From positions 1 to 64,000 of the forward strand of contig NZ_JNNO01000017.1 of assembly GCF_000735585.1 (NCBI RefSeq): DNA of 64,000 nucleotides, in the 5' to 3' direction. Under the pieces are notes generated by a model that had not been told where the DNA came from, searched no databases, and saw only the letters and a program-made list of their open reading frames with translations. This stretch comes from Devosia sp. LC5 (GTDB lineage: Bacteria; Pseudomonadota; Alphaproteobacteria; Rhizobiales; Devosiaceae). This document shows positions 28,220 to 36,081 of the stretch, piece after piece (position 1 is the first letter of the stretch; every line of letters begins with the position of its first letter). A program made the position numbers and the translations under genes.

Positions 28220-29505
28220 TAGGCCGTGGCCGCCTTGGCTTCGATAGCGGCCAGCACCGTGTCGATCATGTCTTCGCTCGGATCCTGCAGGAAGCGCTGC
28301 AGCTGAATGCGATACTCATCGACCAGGTCGCCCGGCAGCAGATCGCCCAGCACGAACTGTACCTTTGCCTCCGCAACGGCGGCAACTGCGGTCTGCTGCA
28401 CCGGCCCAAGCAGGGAAGTGTCGAACGCGGTGCTCGGCGAGGCATAGCCGTATTTGCCCATGATATTGGCGGCGTCCGGCCCGATGATAAAATCGAGGAA
28501 CGCATCGGCAGCAGCAGGATTGTTGCCATTGCTGGTAACCACCAGCTCCTTTGTATCGACGCTTGTGGTGTCGTCGAACCCCATGCCAAGCGCCGGGAAC
28601 TGGAAGATGGAATAGTCCACGCCCTCCTCCAGCCCATAGTCTTTCTTGAGCGCGGCATTGCTCCACATGCCCATCAACAGATAATTGCCCTCCTCGGCCC
28701 GGAAGACGGATGGATAGGGGTCCTCGGTGGCGAGCATGGTGGCCGGGTTGGCGCAGCAGCCGGCGTCCAGCATTTCCTTGAACTTGACCATGGCGCCCCG
28801 CACCTTGGGATCGGTCCAGGGGATTTCGTGGCGCGCCAGCTGGGCTGCAGTTTCGACGCCCGCTGTGCGCAGCAACAGGGTCTCAAACCACTCGCCATGC
28901 GCCCAATATTTGGCCGGGATGACGACGGGATAGGAATAGCCGGCGGCCTTGAGCGCATCGAAGCTGGCCAGGAATTCTCCCCAACTCGTGGGCGGGGTGA
29001 CACCGGCCTTTTCGAGCTGGGCGGTCTTGTACCAGATGGCCGAGCGGTCGCCATAAGTATAGGTCACGCCATAAGGCACGCCATCGATGGCGCCCAGATC
29101 CTTCCAGGATTGGCTGAGCTTGTCGTCCCAGCCAAAGCTGGCCCATTGCTCCTCGACGGGGCGCAGAATGCCCGCATTGTTGAGTTCCACACGGAATGCC
29201 GGCCAGGTGTTGATGATGATATCGACCACCTCGCCGCCCAGCAGGACCGTGCGGATGCCCGCGCGGGGATCGCCCTGACCGCCGGCCGGCTGGAATTCCC
29301 GCACCGTGACGCCGGGGTTGAGCTCCGTGAATTTGGCTTCGACTTCATGCCACATCTCAAGATCGGTACCGCCCTGCCACTGCAGGATGACCAGCTCCCC
29401 GCTGACCTCCTGGGCGAGGGCAGCGCCACCCATGGTCAGCAGCGCCGCCGTGGCAAGACCCGATAGAAGCGCACGTCGTCCGCAGACACCTTTGAATTTG
29501 CTCAT
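28216..29505 (-). CDS. Sugar ABC importer periplasmic binding protein
   Basis: 429-residue family 1 extracellular solute-binding protein. The first 30 residues form a signal peptide (basic GRRALLSG start, hydrophobic core, ALA-QE cleavage site); the mature part opens with GELVILQWQGGTD and keeps the family pattern (DGVPYGVTYTYGDRSAIWYK, EEGNYLLMGMWSN). First gene of the operon; ATG 29503-29505 follows GGAGGAG 6 bases upstream, which overrides the longer frame. In view of GH95 and GHL6, a fucosylated oligosaccharide is a reasonable ligand guess. Confidence 0.94.
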   Translation of the reverse strand: MSKFKGVCGRRALLSGLATAALLTMGGAALAQEVSGELVILQWQGGTDLEMWHEVEAKFTELNPGVTVREFQPAGGQGDPRAGIRTVLLGGEVVDIIINTWPAFRVELNNAGILRPVEEQWASFGWDDKLSQSWKDLGAIDGVPYGVTYTYGDRSAIWYKTAQLEKAGVTPPTSWGEFLASFDALKAAGYSYPVVIPAKYWAHGEWFETLLLRTAGVETAAQLARHEIPWTDPKVRGAMVKFKEMLDAGCCANPATMLATEDPYPSVFRAEEGNYLLMGMWSNAALKKDYGLEEGVDYSIFQFPALGMGFDDTTSVDTKELVVTSNGNNPAAADAFLDFIIGPDAANIMGKYGYASPSTAFDTSLLGPVQQTAVAAVAEAKVQFVLGDLLPGDLVDEYRIQLQRFLQDPSEDMIDTVLAAIEAKAATAY

Positions 29506-29557
29506 GCTTTCTCCTCCGCATTGATCCAGCCCTCTTTGCGTGGCTATCATCAACAAT

Positions 29558-29573
29558 ATTGAAACGTTATCAT
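29558..29573. promoter_or_regulatory. Candidate LacI-type operator upstream of the fucoside operon
   Basis: ATTGAAACGTTATCAT, with the central AAACGTT core that LacI/GalR repressors typically contact. It lies 53 bases upstream of the binding-protein ATG in an AT-rich stretch, the right place for repression. The half-sites are not fully symmetrical. Confidence 0.4.
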
Positions 29574-29618
29574 CTATCAATCCCCTGTGGAAGCGGGTGA
29601 GATGATGAGGGTGCGAGA

Positions 29619-30473
29619 TTATTGTCCGGCTGCGGCGCGCAGCAGATTTCTGAGCAGCATGGCCCGCGTCAGCGCTCCGACGGAGCCGTGCGGTGGGGTG
29701 ATCCAACCGGCCACCTGTGCAACGCCCGCAGCGATATCCGAAGTCATCACGCCAGCGACATAGCTGATGCCGACACCGACAACAGCGGCGCCGGGTTTGA
29801 CCATTTCAGCTGTGACCAGATCGGGAATGCCCGCGGCCGAAATGACGATATCGGCGCGGCGTGTGGCTGCCGCCAGATCGCGGGATTGGCTGTGCAGCAG
29901 AGTAACGGTCGCGTCCACACCGCGTTGCGACAGCAGCATGGCCAACGGCCGGCCAACCAGGTTGCCGCGGCCGATGATGGCCACTTCCGCTCCGGCCAAA
30001 GGGATATCGTAGGCCTGCAGCAGAGTGAGGATGGCGGCGGGGGTGCAGGGCAAAAAGCCGGGCTGACCGGCCAGCAGGCGCCCCAGATTGATGGGGTGCA
30101 GGCCATCAATGTCCTTGTCGGGCCGCACGGCCTCGAGCATGGCGGCCTCATCGAGCCCGGCCGGCAGCGGCAATTGCACCATGAAACCGTGGACGGACGG
30201 ATCGGCGTTCAGCGCAGCTATGGCCGCCAGCAGTTCATCGGAGGAGATCGTGGCAGGCAGCCGCATATCCTCGACCGCAATGCCGATCTCGGCACAATCG
30301 GCATGCTTGCGCGCCACATAGCTGGCGCTGGCGGGATCGTCTCCCACCAGCACAGTCGCCATTTTCGGCTGGATGCCGTGCGCGATGAGCCGCGCGGCAT
30401 CCACCTTCATCTCGCCCCGCAGGCGCCCGGCGAGCTTATCGCCGTCGAGCAGAATGGCCTGCGGCTCCGGCAT
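29619..30473 (-). CDS. folD: FolD-like methylenetetrahydrofolate dehydrogenase/cyclohydrolase, copy A
   Basis: 284 residues, the usual FolD length: 5,10-methylene-THF to 10-formyl-THF by NADP-dependent oxidation and hydrolysis. Key catalytic residues are present and fall on the classical numbers: Y52 and K56 in YVARK, Q100 in VQLPLP, D123 in DIDGLHP, and PCTPAAILTLL follows. The cofactor loop IGRGNLVGRPLAMLL is near normal. Divergent points: VVGVGIS where most have VIDVGIN (Asp lost), and TPPHGSVGALT where FolD proteins have TPVPGGVGPMT. It is the last gene of the leftward ABC operon; ATG overlaps the binding-protein stop by one base (TAATG), so translation is coupled. A second, differently altered FolD lies at 34991. 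Confidence 0.9.
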   Translation of the reverse strand: MPEPQAILLDGDKLAGRLRGEMKVDAARLIAHGIQPKMATVLVGDDPASASYVARKHADCAEIGIAVEDMRLPATISSDELLAAIAALNADPSVHGFMVQLPLPAGLDEAAMLEAVRPDKDIDGLHPINLGRLLAGQPGFLPCTPAAILTLLQAYDIPLAGAEVAIIGRGNLVGRPLAMLLSQRGVDATVTLLHSQSRDLAAATRRADIVISAAGIPDLVTAEMVKPGAAVVGVGISYVAGVMTSDIAAGVAQVAGWITPPHGSVGALTRAMLLRNLLRAAAGQ

Positions 30474-31633
30474 TATTTGAGCCCGATGGAGGGATCGATG
30501 AAGCGATTGGTGACAACGCTTTCCGGCGTGACGGCCGGGTCGGCGCGTTCATCGAGCCCACCCTTGACCAGATCGAACAGCGCCGAAACCCGCACCATAT
30601 CGAAATCACCCAAAGTGGCATTGCTGCCGTTGGAGACGACGCCGGAATCGACCAGTGCCTTGGCGGCATAGGTCATCAGTTCGGCATCGGTCTTCCAATA
30701 ACCGGCGCCAAAGCCGCCTTCGTTGAAGGCGACGATGACCCCATTGGCCTCGGCCGGATCGGTGACATAATCCACCTCGGCCTGCTGGATGATAGGCACC
30801 AGCTTTTCTAAGCACGGCGCCAGTTCTTCGAGCCGGTTGGTGGCGACCGAGAGCATGCCGGTATAGATCGAATAACCGACATCGGACATCAGCAGATAAT
30901 CGATCGGCTTGCCCCAATTATTGCCATTAGTAAACTTGTAGACCTCGCTGGTGACGAAGCCCTGATTGAGCCAGGTGCCGTTATTGGCGACGAAATTCTC
31001 GCCATCGCCGCGATAGCCTTCGATGAAGACATCGGCCGGCACACCCTGGTCGACCAGATATTTGCCGAAGGTGCGCTTGATGGTGGAGACATAGATCTTG
31101 CCCTGGCCCGAAGCGGCGAAGGCCTTGAGATCGTCGATGGTCTTGAAGCCTTCGGGATAGGTCGCCTTATCCCAGAACAAAGCCGTGGGCGATTTATCCA
31201 GCGGGCTGACGACGCCGACGACCGGGAATTGCTTGGAGAAGATGAAGGCGTTGTCCAGCTCCTGGAAGCCCAGATGCGGCGTCACGCCGGCTTTGGAATT
31301 GCCCATATAGAGCGCCGAATAGGCGGTTTCGCCATCGCCCAGGCCGACCCCGCCGCCGCCTTCGAGCAGCACAAGATCAATGCCGGTCGAGCCGAGCGGC
31401 CCCTGATATTTGCCGGAGGACATTTCGCCTCCAGCCCCGATCATCTGATAGAGCCCGCCATGTTCGGCCTGGGCCAGCCAATCCTTCTGGATGATGAAGG
31501 GATTGGGGCATATATCGGCCAATGGGGTCGTGTAATGTTCCTTGGCGAAAGCGCCCGGCTCGGCGGCGTGGGCGGCTTGCCCGACGCCGGTGAGCGCGGT
31601 GACGGCGAGCAGTAAGGTCCTGAAGTTCATCAT
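30473..31633 (-). CDS. ABC importer periplasmic binding protein (NitT/TauT-like)
   Basis: 386 residues with a Sec signal peptide (MMNFRTLLLAVTALTG.., AHA-AE site). The permease and ATPase next to it are NitT/TauT type, so this should be the ligand receptor; I recognise no motif naming its ligand. Aromatic- and glycine-rich binding segments (GYRGDGENF, TNGNNWGKP, EGGFGAGYWKTD) and two cysteines (C in DICPNPF and in APCLEK) can be seen. Not similar to SsuA/TauA at the level I can judge. Start at the first of two ATGs (31633 or 31630). Placed between permease and folD in one operon. Confidence 0.85.
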   Translation of the reverse strand: MMNFRTLLLAVTALTGVGQAAHAAEPGAFAKEHYTTPLADICPNPFIIQKDWLAQAEHGGLYQMIGAGGEMSSGKYQGPLGSTGIDLVLLEGGGGVGLGDGETAYSALYMGNSKAGVTPHLGFQELDNAFIFSKQFPVVGVVSPLDKSPTALFWDKATYPEGFKTIDDLKAFAASGQGKIYVSTIKRTFGKYLVDQGVPADVFIEGYRGDGENFVANNGTWLNQGFVTSEVYKFTNGNNWGKPIDYLLMSDVGYSIYTGMLSVATNRLEELAPCLEKLVPIIQQAEVDYVTDPAEANGVIVAFNEGGFGAGYWKTDAELMTYAAKALVDSGVVSNGSNATLGDFDMVRVSALFDLVKGGLDERADPAVTPESVVTNRFIDPSIGLK

Positions 31634-31686
31634 TATTGTCCCATGTGAAGAATTTCGGTGGGCGCGGGTCTGGCTTATCCCTCGCG

Positions 31687-32541
31687 CTACCTCCCCCCCG
31701 ACTCGTGCCATTCTGAAAACAGCCGGTTTCCAAGCCAGCTGAACAGCAGATAGACCGATATCGACAGCATCGACGACACCAGCAATGCGGCATACATCTG
31801 TTCGTATTTGAAATCGATCTTGGCGTTGATCAGCATCTGCCCGAGCCCGCCGGGGCCGGACAGGAAGAACAGTTCCGACACGATGGCCCCGATCACCGCG
31901 AGCCCCGCCGAAATGCGCAGGCCGGCGAACAGCGTGGGCGCCGCCGAGGGAAAACCGGCCTTGATCAGCATGGTGGGCCAGCCGGCCTTTTGCAGGCGGA
32001 ACAGATCAATAATGCTGCGATCAACGCTTTTGAGGCCCAGCAGCAACGTGGTCGGAATGGAAAAGAAGGTGAACAGCGCCACGATCAGCACCTTGGGCAG
32101 AAAGCCGAAGCCGAGCGCCGATTGCAGCAGCGGGATGATCGCCAGGATCGGGATGGATTGCAGCGCGACGAGGTAGGGAAAGATGGCCTTTTCCATGACC
32201 TGGAAGCGGAACATCACCACGCCCAGCAACATGCCGATGGGAATGGAGATCGCCAGCCCTGCCAGCGCGATCGAGAGCGTGGTGGCGGCGGCATTGAACA
32301 ATTGGCTGAGCACTGCAGGCTGGCTGAACGCCTGGGTCCACAGGCCTTCCAGCGTCGGCATCAGGAATTGCCGGTGGGTCTCCAGCCCCGAGCGCGTCCA
32401 GATATAGGCGATGACGACCAGCACGCCCATGAGCAGCGGCGGCAGAAGAGCGGCGGCGGAGCGCTGGGATACGCTGGGCCGCGCGACCACTGGCCTGGCG
32501 AGATAGCGTTCGGTGGCGAGCTTGTGTTGGGATCTTGCCAT
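31687..32541 (-). CDS. ABC importer permease, NitT/TauT (SsuC) type
   Basis: 284-residue inner-membrane subunit with about six transmembrane helices. The PGGLGQMLINAK segment near residues 230-240 is the C-terminal signature of SsuC/TauC/NrtB-like permeases; the EAA-like coupling helix lies in LFRLQKAGWPTMLIKAGFPSA. I use ATG 32539-32541, only 4 bases after the ATPase stop; the open frame to 32649 has an unlikely prefix. Works with the ATPase at 32546 and the binding protein at 30473. Confidence 0.93.
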   Translation of the reverse strand: MARSQHKLATERYLARPVVARPSVSQRSAAALLPPLLMGVLVVIAYIWTRSGLETHRQFLMPTLEGLWTQAFSQPAVLSQLFNAAATTLSIALAGLAISIPIGMLLGVVMFRFQVMEKAIFPYLVALQSIPILAIIPLLQSALGFGFLPKVLIVALFTFFSIPTTLLLGLKSVDRSIIDLFRLQKAGWPTMLIKAGFPSAAPTLFAGLRISAGLAVIGAIVSELFFLSGPGGLGQMLINAKIDFKYEQMYAALLVSSMLSISVYLLFSWLGNRLFSEWHESGGR

Positions 32542-32545
32542 GCTC

Positions 32546-33343
32546 CTAGCCCTCCATCGCATTGCGCAGGGCCAGGGAGATTTCCCCGCAGACTTCGGCA
32601 AAGCCGCTGGTGTAGCGCAATTCAGGCGTGCGCGGCTCGGGGAAGGCAATGTCGAAGCTGGCGACGATCCGGCCGGGCCGCTTGGACATAACCACGACCT
32701 TGGTGGACAGATAAACCGCCTCGGGGATGGAATGGGTGATGAAGAGGCCGGTGAATTTCTGCCTGGTATAGAGCGCGATCAATTCGTCATTGAGCCGCTC
32801 GCGGGTGATTTCATCCAGCGCCCCGAACGGTTCGTCGAACAGAAACACTGCCGGATTGAGCGCGAGCGAGCGCGCCAGCGAAGCCCGCATTTTCATGCCG
32901 CCGGAGAGGCGCCGGGGATAGTGGTTTTCAAACCCCGTCAGGCCCACCAGCTCGATCTGCTCCAGAGCAATGCGGCGGCGTTCGGCGGGGTCGAAGCCGC
33001 GCAGTTCCATCAGCAATTCGACATTAGCCAGCACCTTGCGCCACGGCAAAAGCGTTGCATCCTGAAAGGTATAGCCAAGGCTGTCGCGATCGACCCAAAT
33101 ATCGCCCGAGGTATGGCTCTCAAGACCCGAGGCCAGCTTGAGCAGGGTGGATTTTCCGCAACCGGAGGGGCCGACAATGGAGACGAATTCGCCCGGCTGA
33201 ATGGCAAGCGTCACCGTGTCGAGCGCCTGTGTGCCATCGGGAAAGGTCATCGAGACGGCGTCGAACATCAGGGCGGCATTGCCCGGCAGCCGGTCATTGG
33301 CCGGGGCTTTGTCTGTCTTTGTCTGGGCCAGGGAAGTGGTCAT
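32546..33343 (-). CDS. ABC importer ATP-binding protein, NitT/TauT (SsuB) type
   Basis: 265-residue ATPase. Walker [10 protein letters not shown] near residue 60, the Q-loop TFQDATLLPWRKVL typical of SsuB/TauB/NrtD, signature LSGGMKMRASLARSLAL, Walker [17 protein letters not shown], switch THSIPEAVYLS. ATG 33341-33343 is two bases after the quinone-reductase stop; the upstream open frame is a shadow of that gene. Confidence 0.95.
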   Translation of the reverse strand: MTTSLAQTKTDKAPANDRLPGNAALMFDAVSMTFPDGTQALDTVTLAIQPGEFVSIVGPSGCGKSTLLKLASGLESHTSGDIWVDRDSLGYTFQDATLLPWRKVLANVELLMELRGFDPAERRRIALEQIELVGLTGFENHYPRRLSGGMKMRASLARSLALNPAVFLFDEPFGALDEITRERLNDELIALYTRQKFTGLFITHSIPEAVYLSTKVVVMSKRPGRIVASFDIAFPEPRTPELRYTSGFAEVCGEISLALRNAMEG

Positions 33344-33345
33344 GG

Positions 33346-33927
33346 CTAGAATTTCAGCATTTCGGCGCGGATCCTGGCGATGTAGGCATCGGTGCGTTCC
33401 CGCGTTGCATTGTTGATGTCGTATAACGCGTGATAGCGCACTTTGACCCTTGGGTGGCAGACGACGCGCAAAAAGCGCGTGCCATTCTTGCGTGGCGGAT
33501 CGCCCAGCACGACGGCGCGCCAGCGCTTTGAGCCATAGGTGGTGACGGTCGCCAGCTTCCTGATGTTCTTGAGGCCGGGCGAGACCTGCCCGTCCACCAG
33601 CTTGAACGACACATCGGGCAGGAACACGCGGTCGAAATAACCTTTCAGAATAGCCGGCCAGCCGAAATTCCACACCGGGTGGCACAGCACCAGCCCCTCG
33701 CAGCGTTGCAGCCGCGCGACATAGCCCGCGACTTTGCGCTGATTGATGGCCGTGTCGTGATAGTCGCGCCGGTCCTCTTGCGACAGGACGGGGTCGAAAT
33801 TGTCGGCGTAGAGATCGAGATCGTCCACCTCATGCCCCGCCTGAACGAGGCTCTCCACCGTCACCCGATGCAGGTGCGCAGCAAGACTATCGGCCAGGGG
33901 GTGGGCATAGATAACGTGGACTTTCAT
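33346..33927 (-). CDS. NAD(P)H dehydrogenase (quinone)-like flavodoxin-fold protein
   Basis: 193 residues. KVHVIYAHPLADSLAAHL at the N-terminus is the FMN/FAD phosphate-binding start of KefF/NQO1-type proteins; VLCHPVWNFGWPAILKGYFDRVF near residues 75-97 (given here as PVWNFGWPAILKGYFDRV) is the conserved flavin-binding loop; residues 125-145 hold TTYGSKRW. Such enzymes reduce quinones or other electrophiles by two electrons. First gene of the leftward operon with the ABC importer and folD copy A, which suggests the imported compound is redox-active or its product is. ATG 33925-33927 chosen over the longer frame. Confidence 0.9.
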   Translation of the reverse strand: MKVHVIYAHPLADSLAAHLHRVTVESLVQAGHEVDDLDLYADNFDPVLSQEDRRDYHDTAINQRKVAGYVARLQRCEGLVLCHPVWNFGWPAILKGYFDRVFLPDVSFKLVDGQVSPGLKNIRKLATVTTYGSKRWRAVVLGDPPRKNGTRFLRVVCHPRVKVRYHALYDINNATRERTDAYIARIRAEMLKF

Positions 33928-34013
33928 TCCAATCCTTAGGCTCGTGACGTCGAGGCATGCGAACAGGTTCCGCGCCTGCCAATCAGCAGCCACAGAGCCT
34001 CGCTCCCAATGCG

Positions 34014-34026
34014 TTCGATTATCGAA
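34014..34026. promoter_or_regulatory. Candidate IclR operator 1 (palindrome)
   Basis: TTCGAT-T-ATCGAA, a perfect palindrome of two 6-base arms around one base, 87 bases upstream of the leftward operon start codon. IclR-family proteins bind short inverted repeats of this type. A near-identical site (TTCGATAATCGAT) recurs at 36052-36064. Confidence 0.6.
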
Positions 34027-34146
34027 TTAATGTTCGTTATGTAGAGTCTAAGGCCAGTTTGGCGGCACGGTCAAGCCGATTGATTAACTTGAAGGCCAAA
34101 TCTTGATCTGCACAATATATAGGCATACTTATGGAGCGCCGCTCGC

Positions 34147-34174
34147 TAATCGAACGATTGATCTATTATCGAAC
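34147..34174. promoter_or_regulatory. Candidate IclR site 2 (direct repeat)
   Basis: TAATCGAAC and TTATCGAAC, 19 bases apart start to start (about two helical turns), 31 bases before the IclR ATG. Position suits autoregulation. Confidence 0.5.
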
Positions 34175-34205
34175 ATCCCTAAGATGATCTTGATTTGGGG
34201 GTTGC

Positions 34206-34982
34206 ATGGACATGCGCAGGCTGGACGCGGACGACAAGGAAGTTTCGCTGACCTTTGCCAAGGGCCTGGAGGTCATCTGCGCGTTCGACGGCAAGAACCG
34301 CGTGCTGACCATGGCCGAAGTCGCCCAGAAAACCAATCTCAGCCGGGCGGTGGCGCGGCGGTTGGTGCGCACGCTCGAACAACTCGGCTATCTCGCCAGC
34401 GACCGTGGCCGCTATGAGCTCACCCCCCATGTGCTGCGCCTGACCCAGGGTTTTGTCGAAGGTCGCGGCATTTCGCAGATCATCCAGCCCATCCTGCGGC
34501 TCGCCTCCGACGAAGTTGGCGAGGCCGTGTCCTTCAGCATGCTGGACGATACCGAGGCGGTCTACGTCGCCCATTCCTATGGCCCGGCGCGCTTCACCCT
34601 CAATATGGTCACCACCGGCAGCCGCATTCCGCTGCTGCCCACCGCCGCCGGCCGCGCCATGCTGGCCTTCCTCGACGCAGAGACCCGCGACGCGATCATT
34701 GCCGATGCGCCGCTGACCGCCCACACCGCGCACACCGAAACCAGCAAGGACAAGCTGATCGCCCAGCTCGGCGCGATCCGCGCCAAGGGCTATTGCTTCG
34801 CCGATGCCGAATATGTCGAGGGCGTGGATTCCCTCGCCGTGCCCGTATTTGGCGCAGGCGGCAAGGTCATCGGCGCCATCTCGATCATCTTCCCGCAGAG
34901 CCGTTACCAGCCTGAGCATATCGAGCTGGTGATGTTCCCCAAACTGCGCCAATGCGCGGCCGATATCGGCCTGACCTTCTAG
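34206..34982 (+). CDS. IclR family transcriptional regulator
   Basis: 258-residue IclR regulator. Winged helix in residues about 15-80 (SLTFAKGLEVICAFDG, MAEVAQKTNLSRAVARRLVRTLEQLGYL); effector domain with IPLLPTAAGRAMLAFL, RAKGYCFADAEYVEGVDSLAVPVF and GAISIIFP, the usual ligand-pocket signatures of PcaU/PcaR-like members. These often control catabolism of aromatic compounds as activators or repressors. It overlaps nothing and ends 8 bases before the GTG of folD copy B, so the two are probably one transcript, divergent from the flavodoxin-ABC-folD A operon. Confidence 0.93.
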   Translation: MDMRRLDADDKEVSLTFAKGLEVICAFDGKNRVLTMAEVAQKTNLSRAVARRLVRTLEQLGYLASDRGRYELTPHVLRLTQGFVEGRGISQIIQPILRLASDEVGEAVSFSMLDDTEAVYVAHSYGPARFTLNMVTTGSRIPLLPTAAGRAMLAFLDAETRDAIIADAPLTAHTAHTETSKDKLIAQLGAIRAKGYCFADAEYVEGVDSLAVPVFGAGGKVIGAISIIFPQSRYQPEHIELVMFPKLRQCAADIGLTF

Positions 34983-34990
34983 GGCGTCCG

Positions 34991-35830
34991 GTGCAGACAC
35001 GCATATTCTCCGGCCTCGACCTGGCCCGCGGCATGCACGCCGAAACCTTGCGTCGCGCGCAATCTGCGGGCATTCGGCCCACCTGCTCCGTGCTGCTCGA
35101 CGCCACCAATGCCGGTGCGCGCGCCTACGCCGCCCGGCAGCAGGAGATGGCGGAACAGGCCGGCATTGCGTTGACCTTGCTGGCCTATGAGAGCGACCCG
35201 CCCGCGATCTACCGGCAATTGGCCGCGCTGCGCGACGACCCCGCCGTGGATGCCGTGATGACGCTCTACCCCCTGCCCCAAGGCGTCGACGCCATTGCGG
35301 CCGCGCTGGCGATTGGCGCGGAAAAAGACGTCGATGGCCTGCACCCATTGAATGCCGGAAACCTGCTGCTGGGCGCACCAAGCCGGGGTGCTGCGACGGC
35401 ACAGGCCAGTGTAATCTGCGCCGAGACCCTGTTTGGCGATCTGGCCGGGGCGAATGTCGCCGTGGTCGGCGCCTCCGCCGTGGTCGGCCGGCCACTCACC
35501 ATGATGCTGCTCGATCGCAATGCCAGTGTCTCGGCAGGACACGTGGCAACGCGCGATCTGGCGGCACTGACGCGGCAGGCGGAAATCGTCGTGAGCGCCA
35601 CGGGCATAGCCGGTCTGATCACCGCCGACCACATCGCCCAAGGCGCTATCCTGATCGACGTCGGCATCAGTCGCCGCAATCGACAGATCCTGGGCGATGT
35701 CGACCTCGCCAGCGTCGAGGGCAAGGCCGCCGCGGTCACCCATGCGCCCGATGGCGTGGGGCCGATCACCACCGCCTGCCTGTTCCGCAATATAGTGGAT
35801 GCGGCGATCAGCAGGCACAACAAACCCTAG
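34991..35830 (+). CDS. FolD-like protein, copy B, lacking cyclohydrolase residues
   Basis: 279 residues from a GTG at 34991. It is FolD by the motifs DVDGLHPLNAG, VVGASAVVGRPLTMMLLDR, IDVGIS and APDGVGPIT. But the catalytic tetrad is broken: the Y-x3-K lysine is Gln50 (YAARQ), the Gln of VQLPLP is Leu92 (TLYPLP), and the PCTP motif is absent. From published work on human FolD (recalled, not searched), this lysine and glutamine are needed for cyclohydrolase activity. Tyr46 and Asp115 are kept. Likely a dehydrogenase-only or folate-binding protein, or one that works on a different folate. Sits downstream of the IclR gene, copy A lies at the other end of the locus. Confidence 0.88.
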   Translation: MQTRIFSGLDLARGMHAETLRRAQSAGIRPTCSVLLDATNAGARAYAARQQEMAEQAGIALTLLAYESDPPAIYRQLAALRDDPAVDAVMTLYPLPQGVDAIAAALAIGAEKDVDGLHPLNAGNLLLGAPSRGAATAQASVICAETLFGDLAGANVAVVGASAVVGRPLTMMLLDRNASVSAGHVATRDLAALTRQAEIVVSATGIAGLITADHIAQGAILIDVGISRRNRQILGDVDLASVEGKAAAVTHAPDGVGPITTACLFRNIVDAAISRHNKP

Positions 35831-35836
35831 ATTCGC

Positions 35837-35930
35837 AGTAGACCTCATGGTGAGCTTGTCGAACCACGAGGTCGTACCCCAGAATTCTGCCACGACCTCG
35901 CCCTTCGACAAGCTCAGGGTGAGGTCTACT
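35837..35930. repeat. Dispersed palindromic repeat pair (REP-like)
   Basis: Two 38-base arms (35837-35874 and 35893-35930) that are near reverse complements. Each arm is itself a hairpin with CCTC..GAGG outer stem and GAGCTTGTCGAA in the loop; the inner stem varies with compensation (TGGT/ACCA in one, CCC/GGG in the other). The same element is at 52660-52750. Typical extragenic REP-type sequence of Hyphomicrobiales; placed between folD copy B and the SnoaL-like gene. Confidence 0.85.
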
Positions 35931-36039
35931 CGGAGGGTAGCATCAGACGGCCACTGTCACAGTTATGTCATCTGCGCATTCCTGACATTCGGAAAAACCG
36001 GATGGGCGTGGGCCGCAAGGGCTGTCTTGATAATCATTA

Positions 36040-36064
36040 ATCGAACACAAGTTCGATAATCGAT
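36040..36064. promoter_or_regulatory. Candidate IclR operator 3 (overlapping palindromes)
   Basis: ATCGAAC-ACAA-GTTCGAT is a perfect 7-4-7 palindrome (36040-36057); overlapping it, TTCGATAATCGAT (36052-36064) matches site 1 at 12 of 13 bases bar the centre. It lies 18 bases before the ATG of the SnoaL-like gene and just ahead of its RBS, suggesting that IclR controls this gene too. Confidence 0.55.
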
Positions 36065-36081
36065 CATCAGGAGATGTTGAG

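Larger units (their letters stand above)
33928..34205. other. Divergent promoter region, flavodoxin-ABC-folD operon / IclR gene
   Basis: 278 bases, AT-rich between about 34015 and 34200. It contains the palindrome at 34014-34026 and the direct repeat TAATCGAAC (34147-34155) / TTATCGAAC (34166-34174), candidate binding sites of the adjacent IclR regulator. No gene is seen. Confidence 0.6.

Noticed and set aside
34147-34174. Direct repeats as the start of a CRISPR array
   Set aside because: Only two 9-base repeats and no spacer series; fits a regulator site.
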